A DNA stretch of 53,721 nucleotides. Source: Gracilinema caldarium. Its GTDB lineage: Bacteria; Spirochaetota; Spirochaetia; Treponematales; Breznakiellaceae. The stretch covers positions 1-53,721 of the forward strand of contig NZ_JAJUHW010000018.1 in NCBI RefSeq assembly GCF_029265695.1, in the 5' to 3' direction. This document shows positions 23,771-32,481 of the stretch, in pieces. The notes under the pieces are model-generated. The model did no database searches, was not told the DNA's origin, and saw only the letters and a list, made by a program, of their open reading frames with translations. A program made the translations under genes and the position numbers. The number at the start of each line of letters is the position of its first letter. Within the stretch, counting starts at the first letter, position 1.

Positions 23771-24681
23771 AAAAATATAGCGGAATTGTCTTATTATTTT
23801 TATTAACAATCATTTATCAGCCTCAGAGCCTTAATGCAGAACTGGTATTAAAACCCGGTGCAGGTTTTGGAGCTCAGGACCAATCGTTTGCTGAACCAAG
23901 CCTTTTTTACGGTGGGCAGGCTGGTTTTTCCGCTGACATCAATCTAGGAACCGAATGCCTTGTGAGCCTCAGCGGATCACTAGACGGAACCTGGTGGCAA
24001 AAACCATCAGCAAGCCAGTTTAACGCTCAGGGCGGAGTTGATTTTTCCCTTGCTCAGGACTTCTGGGTTTACAAAGCAGGACTTTCGGGCTCCTTTGGGG
24101 AAGACCAGCTTGCAGATACGGGTGCCTCAGGCAACATCCAATTCAGCCTGGCCGGCATCCGCAATGGTGCCACCGTGTCTTATCAAATTGATGGCTCTGT
24201 TCTTTTTAATGTTGGCCAAACTCTGACCATCGATTACTTTGGCGGGATTTCCGCTTCTTTGCTCTGGGGAGAGACGGTGGTAAAACCCGGCTTTGCTCTG
24301 TATACCAGTATGGCATCCTCTGGGTTCACATCATATTCGGTGAGTCCAAAACTTGGGCTGTCTTGGTATCCCGCCTTTCCTATTGCTCTCGATATTGTGC
24401 TTCTCTATGAAAGAAATCTCCTTGAACCAGGCGATTCACTGCAAATAAATACAGACTTTTCGATGCAGCCAGTGCCGATATTCGGTGTCAGTCTATCCCA
24501 TGAGGCTTCTATGAGCAGCACTGGATATACCGGTACGGTATGGGGCGAGTTCCGTTTCAATCTTTATGCTTCCCTATGTTGTACAAGCTGGTGGTATGTA
24601 TCAGGCAGCATGGATTACACAGAATTTTTGGATACCAATACTGGGTGGAAACTCAGTACTGGTGTAGGATTCCGCTTCTAA
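23767..24681 (+). CDS. Predicted outer-membrane beta-barrel protein in the ECF sigma operon
   Basis: A 304-residue protein with a signal peptide (MKKYSGIVLLFLLTIIYQPQSLNA). The rest is a long series of amphipathic strands rich in Ser, Gly, Tyr and Trp (CLVSLSGSLDGTWWQ, FWVYKAGLSGSFGED, SVSPKLGLSWYPAF), ending GVGFRF with a C-terminal Phe, which fits an outer-membrane barrel. The start at 23767 overlaps the upstream stop (ATGA) and is preceded by AAAGGAG; the frame is open from 23587 but that is another gene's territory. It is the last gene of the sigma operon and could be an outer-membrane porin or scaffold tied to the sensed signal. Confidence 0.7.
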   Translation: MKKYSGIVLLFLLTIIYQPQSLNAELVLKPGAGFGAQDQSFAEPSLFYGGQAGFSADINLGTECLVSLSGSLDGTWWQKPSASQFNAQGGVDFSLAQDFWVYKAGLSGSFGEDQLADTGASGNIQFSLAGIRNGATVSYQIDGSVLFNVGQTLTIDYFGGISASLLWGETVVKPGFALYTSMASSGFTSYSVSPKLGLSWYPAFPIALDIVLLYERNLLEPGDSLQINTDFSMQPVPIFGVSLSHEASMSSTGYTGTVWGEFRFNLYASLCCTSWWYVSGSMDYTEFLDTNTGWKLSTGVGFRF

Positions 24682-24744
24682 ACCCGTTGTTTTATACCCT
24701 ATTTTTAGCTATCTTTATTGGTAGAAATAGTAGGGGTTCGATGA

Positions 24745-25056
24745 ATGTCAAAACGCATGAGTTTGGGTACCCTGTTAAAACCTAAACAGGAACAGAAGCT
24801 GCAGGAACCAGAACAGTACCGGGTAGTGTTGCTCAACGATGACTATACCACCATGGATTTTGTAGTAGCTGTACTGATGATGGTTTTCCATAAGGATGAA
24901 ACAGAAGCCCAACGAATCATGCTGGATGTTCATAAGAAGGGAAGGGGTGTGGTCGGTATATATCCCTGGGATATTGCAACCACCAAGGCTGAACAAGTTC
25001 ATAGCCTTGCCCGTCAGGCCGAATTCCCCCTACGCTGTCTTGTAGAGAAAGCTTAA
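24745..25056 (+). CDS. clpS: ATP-dependent Clp protease adaptor ClpS
   Basis: A 103-residue adaptor that delivers N-degron substrates to ClpAP in the cytoplasm. A variable N-terminal tail (about 25 residues) is followed by the conserved core YRVVLLNDDYTTMDFVV, which contains the Asn-Asp-Asp that reads the N-terminal residue, then LMMVFHKDETEAQRIMLDVHKKGRGVVG and AEQVHSLARQAEFPLRCLVE. The length matches the family. It starts behind AGGGG and is followed by three hairpins, then clpA and aat, so the recognition, unfolding and tagging parts of the Leu/N-degron pathway are clustered here. Confidence 0.94.
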   Translation: MSKRMSLGTLLKPKQEQKLQEPEQYRVVLLNDDYTTMDFVVAVLMMVFHKDETEAQRIMLDVHKKGRGVVGIYPWDIATTKAEQVHSLARQAEFPLRCLVEKA

Positions 25057-25062
25057 GCATTT

Positions 25063-25101
25063 AAGCCAATTTCAAAAGTCTGTCACTTTTGAAATTGGCT
25101 T
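25063..25101. repeat. Perfect 17-bp hairpin after clpS (first of three)
   Basis: Arms 25063-25079 and 25085-25101 pair perfectly over 17 bp around the loop CTGTC. No T run follows on the plus strand, so it would be a weak intrinsic terminator or an RNA-stability element. The core TTTCAAAA recurs in the third hairpin. Confidence 0.7.
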
Positions 25102-25113
25102 TGCGATTGCTTG

Positions 25114-25150
25114 CGGTTGCATGCTATTTTATATAAAAAGCATGCAACCG
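25114..25150. repeat. Perfect 12-bp hairpin in the clpS-clpA gap (second of three)
   Basis: CGGTTGCATGCT (25114-25125) pairs with AGCATGCAACCG (25139-25150). The loop ATTTTATATAAAA is itself largely self-complementary, so the stem can extend further inward. Confidence 0.7.
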
Positions 25151-25177
25151 TTGCGCCAAATCGTGAATTTTAAGGTA

Positions 25178-25210
25178 GTTCTTTCAAAACTCCCTGAGTT
25201 TTGAAAGAAC
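25178..25210. repeat. Perfect 15-bp hairpin just before clpA (third of three)
   Basis: GTTCTTTCAAAACTC (25178-25192) pairs with GAGTTTTGAAAGAAC (25196-25210) around the loop CCT. It ends 10 nt before the clpA ribosome-binding site (AGGAG, 25221-25225). A folded leader here could adjust clpA translation or partly terminate read-through from clpS. Confidence 0.7.
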
Positions 25211-25232
25211 CTCATTTTACAGGAGTTAGTTT

Positions 25233-27626
25233 ATGCAGATAAGCCGCCATGTGCAGGCTATAATAAATGCCGCTTACAACGAAGCCAAGGTCCGGAACCA
25301 CGAATACCTTACCCCGGAACACATACTCTATGCCGCGCTGGCCTTTGAAGAAGTTCAGCAGGTACTCGCTGCCTGCGGGGCAGACCTTAACCAGATTAAG
25401 AGCGGCATGGAAAACTATTTTGAGCAAAAAGTTCCGGTTGTACAAAATATGGAACCTACCCAAACTGTAGGTTTCCAGAGCGTCCTGGAACGGGCGGTAC
25501 TCCAGAGTCAGTCAGCCCAAAAACAAGAGCTCGATGTGGCAGATATTCTGGTATCCCTGTATGACGAAGAACGCAACTATTGCGCCTACTACCTCAGAAA
25601 AGCCGGTGTAAAGCGTATCGATTTGCTTGAGGTCCTTTCCCACGGAATCCGTTTCGGTGAAGAATCAGAGGAAGATGCCCCTGATAATATGGACCCATCA
25701 GCTTCTGGTTCCTGGAAAGAAAAAAACGACGAAAATGCCGAAGATTCAGAAAGTGAAGGCGGTATCGAACCGGAGCCCCGAATACGGCCGGCTCGGAAAA
25801 GCGCCCTGGAGCGCTTTACTACCGACCTCACCGCCCTCGCCCGGGAAGGAAAGCTTGAGCCGGTTATCGGCCGGGAACATGAACTTGACCGGACCGTGCA
25901 GGTCCTCTGCCGGCGGCTTAAAAACAATCCTATCCATGTGGGCGATTCGGGGGTAGGAAAAACAGCTATTACCGAGGGACTCGCCCAGCGCATAGTGGCT
26001 GGCAATGTGCCGCCAACTTTAAAGGATTTTTCAATTTACGCCCTTGATATGGGAGCCTTGGTAGCGGGCACCAAATACCGGGGTGATTTTGAGGAACGGA
26101 TAAAAAAGGTGGTTGATGAAATCCTGAAAAAGGAAAAGGCTATCCTTTTTATCGATGAAATTCACACCCTCGTGGGAGCCGGAGCAACCTCAGGCGGGTC
26201 ATTGGACGCGTCGAACCTCTTAAAGCCTGCCCTGACCTCCGGAAAAATCCGCTGTATCGGTTCCACGACCCACGAGGAATACACCAAGTATTTTGATAAA
26301 GACCGGGCCCTCTCCCGGCGTTTCCAGAAAATCGATATTAATGAACCAAGCGAAGCGGACGCAATCGCCATACTCAAGGGGCTTCGCCACAAATATGAAG
26401 AATTCCACCGGGTCCGCTACACCGATGCGGCCTTGGAAACGGCGGTGCGGCTTTCTGCGCAGTTTATCACCGAGCGGCGCCTCCCCGACAAGGCTATTGA
26501 TGTTATTGACGAAGCGGGGGCCTTCGCCCGGATACAGGCCTTCAAGGCCCGGGAAGAACAGGGAGTAAGGGCCGACATAGCACTACCTGAAAACATTGGC
26601 GATCCCTTCCCGGATGAAAGCTCCGATGCTGACTTTATAGAAATTGATGTTCCCCAGATAGAAACTGTGGTAGCCCGGATTGCCCGTATTCCTGAGCGGA
26701 CCGTTGGGGAAAGCGAAAAGGATAAACTGCGGTTCCTGGAAAAACGTCTTAAGGAGCGCATCTTCGGCCAGGATGCGGCTGTTGAAGCCGTGGTCCGGGC
26801 GGTTAAACAGTCCCGGGCAGGGTTCCGTTCTCCCAACAAGCCTGTAGCAAACTTCCTTTTTGTGGGACCCACCGGGGTCGGCAAGACCGAACTTGCCCGG
26901 AGCCTGGCGGATGTGCTGGGGATCGCCATGCACCGTTTTGATATGAGCGAATACCAGGAAAAACATACGGTGAGCCGCCTTATCGGGTCCCCGCCAGGCT
27001 ATGTGGGCTACGAAGAGGGTGGCCTTTTGACCGATGCGGTCCGGAAACAGCCCCATGCGGTAGTTCTCCTGGATGAAATAGAAAAAGCTCATCCTGATAT
27101 TTACAATATATTGCTCCAGATTATGGACTATGCCACCCTGACGGACAACAACGGCAGAAAGGCCGACTTCCGCAATGTGGTGTTCATTATGACCAGCAAT
27201 GCGGGAGCCCGGGATATCGGCAAGAGCCTTATTGGGTTCGGCGAGCGAATCCTGGACGAAGCCGTCGTGGACGGCGCTGTGGAGCGAATATTTACCCCCG
27301 AATTCCGCAACCGTCTTGATGCGGTGGTGCGCTTCGGACACCTGAACCAGGACATAGTGGCTTCCATTGTTCGCAAGGAATTGGACCTGTTCCGCCAGCA
27401 GCTTGCCGAAAAGAAGGTGGTGCTCGAGGTCACCGAATCCTGCATCATGGCCCTTGCACGGGACGGATACAGCCGTGAATTTGGGGCTCGGAATGTATCT
27501 CGCTTAATAGAAGATAAAATTAAGAGCTTCTTTGTAGACGAGGTCCTCTTTGGCAAGCTCTCCTCCGGAGGTATTGCCAAGGCGGATTGGATCGACGATG
27601 CTTACAAGATAGAGGTGGTTTCTTAA
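25233..27626 (+). CDS. clpA: ATP-dependent Clp protease ATPase subunit ClpA
   Basis: A 797-residue AAA+ unfoldase that feeds ClpP. The N-domain (1-145) has two Clp repeats. An acidic linker of about 35 residues ([10 protein letters not shown]...[12 protein letters not shown]) makes it longer than the 758-residue E. coli protein. AAA-1 has Walker A GDSGVGKT and Walker [18 protein letters not shown]-2 has GPTGVGKT and [13 protein letters not shown]. The ClpP-docking loop contains IGF ([10 protein letters not shown]). There is no ClpB-type middle coiled coil. It sits between clpS and aat, with one base separating it from aat. Confidence 0.95.
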   Translation: MQISRHVQAIINAAYNEAKVRNHEYLTPEHILYAALAFEEVQQVLAACGADLNQIKSGMENYFEQKVPVVQNMEPTQTVGFQSVLERAVLQSQSAQKQELDVADILVSLYDEERNYCAYYLRKAGVKRIDLLEVLSHGIRFGEESEEDAPDNMDPSASGSWKEKNDENAEDSESEGGIEPEPRIRPARKSALERFTTDLTALAREGKLEPVIGREHELDRTVQVLCRRLKNNPIHVGDSGVGKTAITEGLAQRIVAGNVPPTLKDFSIYALDMGALVAGTKYRGDFEERIKKVVDEILKKEKAILFIDEIHTLVGAGATSGGSLDASNLLKPALTSGKIRCIGSTTHEEYTKYFDKDRALSRRFQKIDINEPSEADAIAILKGLRHKYEEFHRVRYTDAALETAVRLSAQFITERRLPDKAIDVIDEAGAFARIQAFKAREEQGVRADIALPENIGDPFPDESSDADFIEIDVPQIETVVARIARIPERTVGESEKDKLRFLEKRLKERIFGQDAAVEAVVRAVKQSRAGFRSPNKPVANFLFVGPTGVGKTELARSLADVLGIAMHRFDMSEYQEKHTVSRLIGSPPGYVGYEEGGLLTDAVRKQPHAVVLLDEIEKAHPDIYNILLQIMDYATLTDNNGRKADFRNVVFIMTSNAGARDIGKSLIGFGERILDEAVVDGAVERIFTPEFRNRLDAVVRFGHLNQDIVASIVRKELDLFRQQLAEKKVVLEVTESCIMALARDGYSREFGARNVSRLIEDKIKSFFVDEVLFGKLSSGGIAKADWIDDAYKIEVVS

Positions 27627-27627
27627 A

Positions 27628-28404
27628 ATGCAATTGGTTAAGTGGTCAGAGTTTTTCTCAGATCCGGGCCCGGATCTGCCTTATTTAGACGAAACACAAC
27701 GGTATTTCTTTCCCAATCCATCGAGATGTGGAGATATTATATTTATCGGAGGCAACCTATCGCCGGGTATGTTGCTTTCGGCCTATGAGCAGGGAATTTT
27801 TCCCTGGTATGACCCCGAAGGTCCCATCATTTGGCAGTCTCCGGATCCCCGCTTTGTTATCTATCCAGAAACCCTCCATATTTCAGAATCAATGCGAAAA
27901 ATCTTGAAAAAGCACCTTTTTACCATACGTTTTGATACCGATTTTGAAGGGGTTATCCGTAATTGTGCTTCTGTACCCCGACCGGGACAGTATGGAACCT
28001 GGATCGGCGAAGATATAATAGAAGCCTATACCAAATTGCACCATCTTGGATGGGCTCACAGCGCTGAAGCCTACCTCGATGGCCATCTTGTGGGTGGCTG
28101 CTATGGTATTCGGATCGGAAAGGTGTTTTGCGGGGAATCCATGTTTGCCTTGTATCCGAATGCTTCTAAGGCAGCCTTCCTGACCCTGGCCACAAACCTT
28201 TTTAATGACGAAGTGCAATTTATTGACTGTCAGGTTCCAACAGCCCATCTGCGTAGCCTTGGCGGCCAGATGCTGTCCCGACCGGACTTTCTTATGCTGC
28301 TTGATAATGCTCTTTTTTTACGGACCGTAATGGATCGAAAGCAAGAGCAAGATCAGGCTGACCGCCGAGGTTCTTGGACAAATCGCTATACAGAAATTTT
28401 CTAG
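27628..28404 (+). CDS. aat: Leucyl/phenylalanyl-tRNA--protein transferase
   Basis: A 258-residue aminoacyl-transferase that adds Leu or Phe to proteins with N-terminal Arg or Lys, making them ClpS/ClpAP substrates. Family signatures are clear: GDIIFIGGNLSPGMLLSAYEQGIFPWY, SPDPRFVI, GTWIGEDIIEAYTKLHHLGWAHSAEAY, GGCYGIRIGKVFCGESMF, NASKAAF and QFIDCQVPTAHLRSLGG. The N-terminal extension before FPNPSRCGD (about 28 residues) and C-terminal tail are slightly longer than minimal versions. It begins one base after the clpA stop, which implies a common transcript and a working N-degron pathway. Confidence 0.95.
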   Translation: MQLVKWSEFFSDPGPDLPYLDETQRYFFPNPSRCGDIIFIGGNLSPGMLLSAYEQGIFPWYDPEGPIIWQSPDPRFVIYPETLHISESMRKILKKHLFTIRFDTDFEGVIRNCASVPRPGQYGTWIGEDIIEAYTKLHHLGWAHSAEAYLDGHLVGGCYGIRIGKVFCGESMFALYPNASKAAFLTLATNLFNDEVQFIDCQVPTAHLRSLGGQMLSRPDFLMLLDNALFLRTVMDRKQEQDQADRRGSWTNRYTEIF

Positions 28405-28421
28405 CCTTTACTGCCCTGGCA

Positions 28422-28430
28422 TGCTACAAT
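28422..28430 (+). promoter_or_regulatory. Extended -10 promoter of the sugar-sensing operon
   Basis: TGCTACAAT (TGn plus TACAAT at 28425-28430) ends 6 nt before the ATG at 28437. No convincing -35 box is spaced correctly and no Shine-Dalgarno sequence is present, so the transcript would begin at the start codon itself. Confidence 0.5.
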
Positions 28431-28436
28431 ACGCCC

Positions 28437-29453
28437 ATGCGGAAGAACAGGTTCAGCCTTTTTTTGCTTATTGCCTTTGGTACTGCCCTAGCTTTTACAA
28501 CAGCTTTAAACATCTTTTTGATAGGCAAAAGCAGAGAAGAACTGGGCAGATCGGTACTGCGCAATCCTGCATCTTTAAAAACAGTTAAAAAACATTTTAT
28601 TGCCATACTGCCCGCCATTTCCGATCCCTTTTTCATAAACCTGTTTTATGGAATCCAGCAAGGATCTACCAAAGAAACCGCAGGGCTTGAGCTGTTATCC
28701 TATTCTCCCGAAGTCGAGGTAAATCAGTTTTTTCTTTCCGCTGAAGCCTATCGTTTTTTTGATATAGCCTTACGGTCCAAGCCCGATGGCATTGTCATGT
28801 ATTTCCCGCCGGGCAGTGATATTAAAAGCTTTTCAGACAAGGCACAGGATAAACAAATTCCCTTTGTCCCTATCGCAATGGACCAACCTGTCCAAGGGAT
28901 TCCCGCTTTAGTGACCAGCGATTCCTTTGTACAGGGTTCGGAGGCGGTCAGTGTAGCCCTGGGCCTGCTTGGCAAGGATGCCCGCATCGGCGTAATTCTG
29001 CCTGCGGGGAATCCTAATTCATTCATCCTTTCAGAAGAACCCTTTTTGAACGGCGCAATCTTTGAGATTAACCGGAGGCAGCAGGGCAAAATTGTCGCCG
29101 CCGAACGGGAAGAGGAAAACATACTGGGGGGCGAGGATGTCTGCACCACCATGCTCCAGCGTTTTCCCGAATTGAACTGTTTCATCTGCACCAGCGCCCG
29201 CAGTACGGTAAGCGCTGCCCAGGTTATTATAGACCGGGGCATGGTGGGTAAAATTGTCATTATTGGATCAGATGAAGATTTGGATGTGGCCCGGTTGCTA
29301 GAAAAAGGTGTTATTCAGGCTACCGTTGTCAGGGATGCTATTAAAATGGGGGAAACCGCAGTCCTCTCCCTTTCCCAAAAGGGCGTTATGTCCAAGTTTG
29401 CTCCCATCAGCAAAGTTTCAACCTACACTAAATATGGAAAGACCACAAAATGA
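28437..29453 (+). CDS. Membrane-anchored sugar-binding protein of the RbsB/XylF type (sensor component)
   Basis: A 338-residue periplasmic-binding-protein-like (type I) domain behind an N-terminal membrane helix (about 7-30, FSLFLLIAFGTALAFTTALNIF) without lipobox or signal-peptidase site, so it should stay anchored. The fold is seen in KKHFIAILPAISDPFFINLFYGIQQGS, SKPDGIVMYFPPGSD, ARIGVILPAGNPN and GKIVIIGSDEDLDVARLLEKGVIQATVVRD. The following gene is a LytS-type kinase, joined by an ATGA overlap. This matches the XylFII-LytS design of Clostridium, in which a binding protein presents the sugar to the kinase. I use the ATG at 28437; the frame is open to 28374, inside aat. Confidence 0.82.
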   Translation: MRKNRFSLFLLIAFGTALAFTTALNIFLIGKSREELGRSVLRNPASLKTVKKHFIAILPAISDPFFINLFYGIQQGSTKETAGLELLSYSPEVEVNQFFLSAEAYRFFDIALRSKPDGIVMYFPPGSDIKSFSDKAQDKQIPFVPIAMDQPVQGIPALVTSDSFVQGSEAVSVALGLLGKDARIGVILPAGNPNSFILSEEPFLNGAIFEINRRQQGKIVAAEREEENILGGEDVCTTMLQRFPELNCFICTSARSTVSAAQVIIDRGMVGKIVIIGSDEDLDVARLLEKGVIQATVVRDAIKMGETAVLSLSQKGVMSKFAPISKVSTYTKYGKTTK

Positions 29454-30925
29454 TGAAACACCGTCTGCGGAACCGCATTGTGCTTAACTCCATGGTGATC
29501 CTCTTTATTCTTTCTGTGGTAATGATATACACAGCCATATCATCCATGGAACTGTCCCGGAGTTTCGACCTGCTTCTGCAGAACAATCTTGTTCTCAAGG
29601 ATATACGCAAAAACCTGGATGAGACCCAGAAGAACCTTACCGCATATCTGCGGGCAAAAAACTCCGAGTCCCTTAAGGAATATATCCGGTATGCCTCCAA
29701 CCTGCAGGTTTTAGCGGGGAAATTGAACCGGGAAATAAAGGACGACCAACTCCTGCTTTTGGAGCGGAACCTAGCCATACTGCTCGATAATTATCTCGTG
29801 TCCACCGACAATGCGGTACAAGCAAAGCGAGGTCGTAACGTTGCAGTTTATGTGGGCCAATACGACGAAGCAAAAAAAAGCGAAGGGCTCATCAAATTCC
29901 TTTTGGAAAAAATGAACACCCTCTACCTGGATGAAGCCCTGTCTTCGTTCATGGGGTATCGGAATAATATAAGCCTGGTTTTGTTCCTCAATTTGCTGCT
30001 TATCCTGCTCGCCTTCCTGGTGAGTTCCATTTTTATGATGCGATATTCATCAATCATAACTGAGCCTCTGGAACATCTTTCAGAAACGGTTAAGGCGGTT
30101 GAACGGGGCGACTATTCTTATAATCTACCACCCTATGAAGATGATGATGAGATCGGCACCTTGAACCAGGCCTTTAAGCGTATGCAGAAAAGCATACAGA
30201 ATGCCTTTGAAGAACTCAATAAAAAGGCGGAGCTCGAAAAACTGCTTTTAGAACAGAAAATGCAGATGCTCGACTACCAGCACAAATTAAAAGATGCGGA
30301 GCTCCTTGCCCTGCAAACCCAGATTAACCCCCATTTTCTTTACAACACCCTTTCGGCGGGCTGGCAGCTTGCCCTGGCAGAACAGGATGAGACTACCGCC
30401 GAATTTCTGGAGAAGCTTGCGGACTTTATCCGCTATGTGCTTAAACCTACCAACCGTTTTGTGCCTATTGCGGAAGAACTGGACTGTGCGCAAAAATACA
30501 TTTGGCTCTTAAAGCTTCGCTTTGCTGATCGGTACCAATTTGATATTGATGTTGATGAACGGGCGCTGGTCTATGAAACCCCCGCCTTAGTTTTGCAGCC
30601 TCTGATAGAAAACGCCATCACCCATGGCCTCCATGACCTTGAGCAGGGTGGCCGGGTTTCCATTTCCGTCCAATTGGATGATGCGGGCCGGTTTATCCGC
30701 CTCGCCGTGGCCGATACGGGCAAGGGAATGAAAAAGGACGATATCGAAGCTGCTATGAAGGCCGCCAAACTGGATGATAATTCTGAACATAGCGGCATCG
30801 GACTCTTTAATGTGATACGCCGGGTCACCCTTTCTACCGCAGGCCGCGGTCACGTTGCCATAGAAAGTACCGAAGGCCAGGGCAGCAAGGTTATTATTAG
30901 TATTCCCATGGAGCTGCACGGATGA
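29450..30925 (+). CDS. LytS/YesM-type sensor histidine kinase
   Basis: A 491-residue kinase. TM1 is at about 10-32, a mostly helical periplasmic domain spans 33-172, TM2 174-197, HAMP about 198-250 (ITEPLEHLSETVKAVERGDYSY), then a coiled coil. The His_kinase domain has QINPHFLYNTL with phospho-acceptor His295, and a HATPase domain follows (LQPLIENAITHGL, DTGKGM, SGIGLFNV). The helical sensor domain suggests it reads the conformation of the anchored binding protein encoded just upstream. ATGA overlaps join it to both neighbours. It should phosphorylate the YesN-type regulator encoded next. Confidence 0.92.
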   Translation: MMKHRLRNRIVLNSMVILFILSVVMIYTAISSMELSRSFDLLLQNNLVLKDIRKNLDETQKNLTAYLRAKNSESLKEYIRYASNLQVLAGKLNREIKDDQLLLLERNLAILLDNYLVSTDNAVQAKRGRNVAVYVGQYDEAKKSEGLIKFLLEKMNTLYLDEALSSFMGYRNNISLVLFLNLLLILLAFLVSSIFMMRYSSIITEPLEHLSETVKAVERGDYSYNLPPYEDDDEIGTLNQAFKRMQKSIQNAFEELNKKAELEKLLLEQKMQMLDYQHKLKDAELLALQTQINPHFLYNTLSAGWQLALAEQDETTAEFLEKLADFIRYVLKPTNRFVPIAEELDCAQKYIWLLKLRFADRYQFDIDVDERALVYETPALVLQPLIENAITHGLHDLEQGGRVSISVQLDDAGRFIRLAVADTGKGMKKDDIEAAMKAAKLDDNSEHSGIGLFNVIRRVTLSTAGRGHVAIESTEGQGSKVIISIPMELHG

Positions 30926-32481
30926 AACGAATTCTCATCGTAGATGATGAACAACCCATTATATCAGGGCTGAGTCTTGTCATAAAACGGTATTTCGCAG
31001 ATGAGTATACTATTGTCGGCAGCGCCGCATCGGGCCGGGAAGCTATAGAAAAAGCACGAGACCTGGTACCAGATATTGTCCTTATGGATGTACAGATGCC
31101 GGGAATATCGGGGTTAGAGGCTATCAAGTCGATAAGCTCCTTAGGTGGTTCAAAGGCCTTTGTCTTAATCACCGCCTATGAACGGTTCGACATCGCCCGG
31201 GAAGCCCTCAGCCTCGGCGTGTGCGACTATATCTTAAAACCCGTTTCCCGGGAACGGCTGGAAATAGCCCTGCATTCCGCCGCTCAATATGTGGATCGCA
31301 GCAGGGAACTGGAAAAACTTAAGCTCCAGCTGGCAGAGCAGGACCATCAAGCTGCTCCACTTATTAAAGACGCTTTTTTTTATCGCATTAAGAACGGCAT
31401 TCCCTACCAGCGGGAGCTCTCGATAATCCGGAAAACCTTGAATCTGCAATCTGAAGATGCGGCGATTGTTATTGCCTTTATTCGTGCTTCTGATGATGAA
31501 CCTGTGGCAGGTCTTTATAAACGATTGTCAGAATATGTCCAATATAAGACTGAGGCCCTGATAGGCAGCCTGGAAGAAGGGCAGTATGCCCCCATCCTCG
31601 TTTCTCTTAAAAAGCAGGATACTGAAAGGCTGCAAAATGTACTGCAAAATCTTGAATTGGCCTTTGCATCCGAAATAAATCTGGGGAGGCTGTCTCTGTT
31701 CCCTGGAGAAATTCTCCCTCTGGAATCGCTCCATGATTCTTGGGATACAGCGTTGAACCAAATACTTCTTCAGCCAAAGGCTCTACAGACGAACGAGCCT
31801 TTGATCTGGCCGCCCGGATTGGAACGAGAGCTTGCGTCTGCAGCCAGGGATGCGAATCTGGGACAGATCCAGCGGATTTATGAAACTATTTTAGAGCAGC
31901 TTATGGTCCGGGGCTTCCATGGCAGCGAAGACCTCTATCGGTTCCTCGGAATTATTTCCCTCATAGTTGGACAGTTAGCTGAATCGGCATCCCTGTCAGA
32001 GCAAGAAATAAAACAATTGCTTGACTATCGGGAGCTTATTTCTCTGTGGGAACACAAGTTCATTTCTTCTTTTTTAGAAAGAGCCAGGGAAAAGCTCTCC
32101 CGAATCTTGGAGAGGGCGAGAGAAAAGAGAAAAATTTCACCGACCGCAAAACGAGCCCTCCAGTATATGGAAAACCACTTTGCAGAACCAATCAGCCTTG
32201 AACAGGTGGCAGAAATTCTCGGGATTGCGCCTGCCAGCCTATCCCGGCTTTTTTCGGAAGAGCTGGGAACCGGTTTTGCCCGTACCCTCATTGAGTACCG
32301 GCTTAAACGGGCTAAGGAACTGCTCCGCCAGGACAACCTTTCGATAAAGGATGTCAGTAATGCCTGCGGTTACCAGGACCCAAACTATTTTACCCGTCTT
32401 TTTAAAAACTGGATTGGAATGACTCCCACAGAATATGTTGAATTCCTGAGACAAAATCCAGAAGGAGCAGATAGGCTATGA
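30922..32481 (+). CDS. YesN-type response regulator with AraC DNA-binding domain
   Basis: A 519-residue regulator. The receiver domain (1-125) has the acidic pair at DDE (8-10), phospho-acceptor Asp56 in VLMDVQMPG, and the conserved Lys in YILKPVS. A middle region of about 270 residues is typical of YesN proteins. The C-terminal AraC domain (about 415-510) has two helix-turn-helices: ISLEQVAEILGIAPASLSRLF and LSIKDVSNACGYQDPNYFTRLFKNWIG, ending MTPTEY. The likely targets are the sugar transporter genes at 33747-37764. It is coupled by 4-nt overlaps to the kinase and to the downstream binding lipoprotein. Confidence 0.93.
   Translation: MKRILIVDDEQPIISGLSLVIKRYFADEYTIVGSAASGREAIEKARDLVPDIVLMDVQMPGISGLEAIKSISSLGGSKAFVLITAYERFDIAREALSLGVCDYILKPVSRERLEIALHSAAQYVDRSRELEKLKLQLAEQDHQAAPLIKDAFFYRIKNGIPYQRELSIIRKTLNLQSEDAAIVIAFIRASDDEPVAGLYKRLSEYVQYKTEALIGSLEEGQYAPILVSLKKQDTERLQNVLQNLELAFASEINLGRLSLFPGEILPLESLHDSWDTALNQILLQPKALQTNEPLIWPPGLERELASAARDANLGQIQRIYETILEQLMVRGFHGSEDLYRFLGIISLIVGQLAESASLSEQEIKQLLDYRELISLWEHKFISSFLERAREKLSRILERAREKRKISPTAKRALQYMENHFAEPISLEQVAEILGIAPASLSRLFSEELGTGFARTLIEYRLKRAKELLRQDNLSIKDVSNACGYQDPNYFTRLFKNWIGMTPTEYVEFLRQNPEGADRL

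Noticed and set aside
25063-25210. CRISPR-like array
   Set aside because: The three palindromes differ in sequence and length and have no repeat-spacer regularity; they are separate hairpins.
26583-27341. 252-residue minus-strand open frame opposite clpA
   Set aside because: It covers the conserved AAA-2 domain of clpA in antisense and has no independent support.
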